IMG/VR virus record: IMGVR_UViG_3300033571_010538 | Location: 1-39,016 of that record | Origin: a virus | Length of the DNA: 39,016 bases | Direction: 5' to 3' (one strand) | Part shown: one piece after another, positions 38,834 to 39,016 of the stretch | How the letters are laid out: each line of letters starts with the position of its first letter | Numbering within the stretch: position 1 is the first letter of the stretch | Program-made: the position numbers and the translations under genes | The notes under the pieces: model-generated | The model's database searches: none | Told to the model about the DNA's origin: nothing | Seen by the model: only the letters and a program-made list of their open reading frames with translations

Positions 38834-39016
38834 ATGATTATACTAAACGAAATAAATATAGAAAAAATGACTAAAACCGTAGTCATATACTCAGGTCGTT
38901 TTCAACCATTTCACAAAGGACATTATGCCGCATATCAAAAATTAGTATCTAAATTTGGGGTTAATAATGTTTATATTGGCACATCGAATAAAACGGATAG
39001 TGTGAAATCCCCGTTC
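38834..39016 (+). CDS. cytidylyltransferase/NadM-like nucleotidyltransferase, 5' part (continues past window)
   Basis: The frame is open to the last base of the window. From the second in-frame ATG (38867) the protein reads MTKTVVIYSGRFQPFHKGHY, which contains the GRFQPFHKGH motif of the HxGH nucleotidyltransferase superfamily. The family includes nicotinamide-nucleotide, pantetheine-phosphate and glycerol-phosphate nucleotidylyltransferases. The motif binds the nucleotide phosphates. Large phages often carry NadM-like members for NAD salvage, but other substrates are possible and the decisive C-terminal part is missing. The first ATG (38834) would add 11 residues (MIILNEINIEK) and would leave almost no mRNA leader. 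The gap upstream holds a tandem repeat and an ATATTTATA motif. Confidence 0.8.
   Translation, partial: MIILNEINIEKMTKTVVIYSGRFQPFHKGHYAAYQKLVSKFGVNNVYIGTSNKTDSVKSPF

Noticed and set aside
1-39016. tRNA genes, integrase, transposase or attachment sites
   Set aside because: No cloverleaf candidates in the short gaps, no recombinase motifs among the proteins, and no flanking duplicated ends were seen.

Overview
The window is one continuous stretch of a large, AT-rich, tailed-phage genome with T4-like myovirus architecture. Genes are tightly packed, and almost all lie on the + strand. I recognise a T4 gp55-like late sigma factor, gp25-like and gp6-like baseplate wedge proteins, a gp5-like hub/spike protein, a CHC2/Toprim primase and a gp46/gp47-type recombination nuclease. 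The host is probably a member of Bacteroidota. The primase is preceded by a TTTG-N20-TATATTTG promoter that fits the Bacteroidota consensus, and most starts have A-rich upstream sequence rather than Shine-Dalgarno motifs. Host and phage assignment are inferences from sequence, not from a database search.

Layout. 1-2.0 kb: accessory and regulatory genes (3' part of a UvdE-type UV endonuclease, peptide deformylase, a small membrane protein, the late sigma factor). 2.06-19.6 kb: a virion module of hub/spike, wedge and large baseplate, adhesin or fibre-like proteins, most of the latter without recognisable families. A rho-independent terminator at 18406-18429 splits this module and is followed at once by a promoter-like motif. 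19.6-24.2 kb: DNA metabolism (T7-type endonuclease I, primase, and a single-chain fusion of the two Mre11/Rad50-type subunits). At 24.17-24.35 kb lies the only - strand gene I could support, a 59-residue ribbon-helix-helix protein. 24.4-36.7 kb: host-recognition module, with a 3721-residue fibre ending in an S74 self-cleaving chaperone and a protein with three poly-threonine linkers. 36.75-39.0 kb: modification-type enzymes (a DxD glycosyltransferase-like protein, a radical SAM/SPASM-like protein, and the start of a nucleotidyltransferase).

How it fits together. The gp55-like sigma factor would direct late transcription. The 9-base motif ATATTTATA occurs seven times by my reading, always between genes, and is my candidate for its promoter element. 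The recombination genes would process and resolve replicating DNA. The fibre and poly-Thr protein would bind the host surface. The adjacent glycosyltransferase and radical SAM enzyme could modify virion proteins or surface glycans, which is the most speculative and perhaps most interesting link. No tRNA, CRISPR array, integrase or insertion sequence was seen, and no gene-free stretch exceeds 300 bases.
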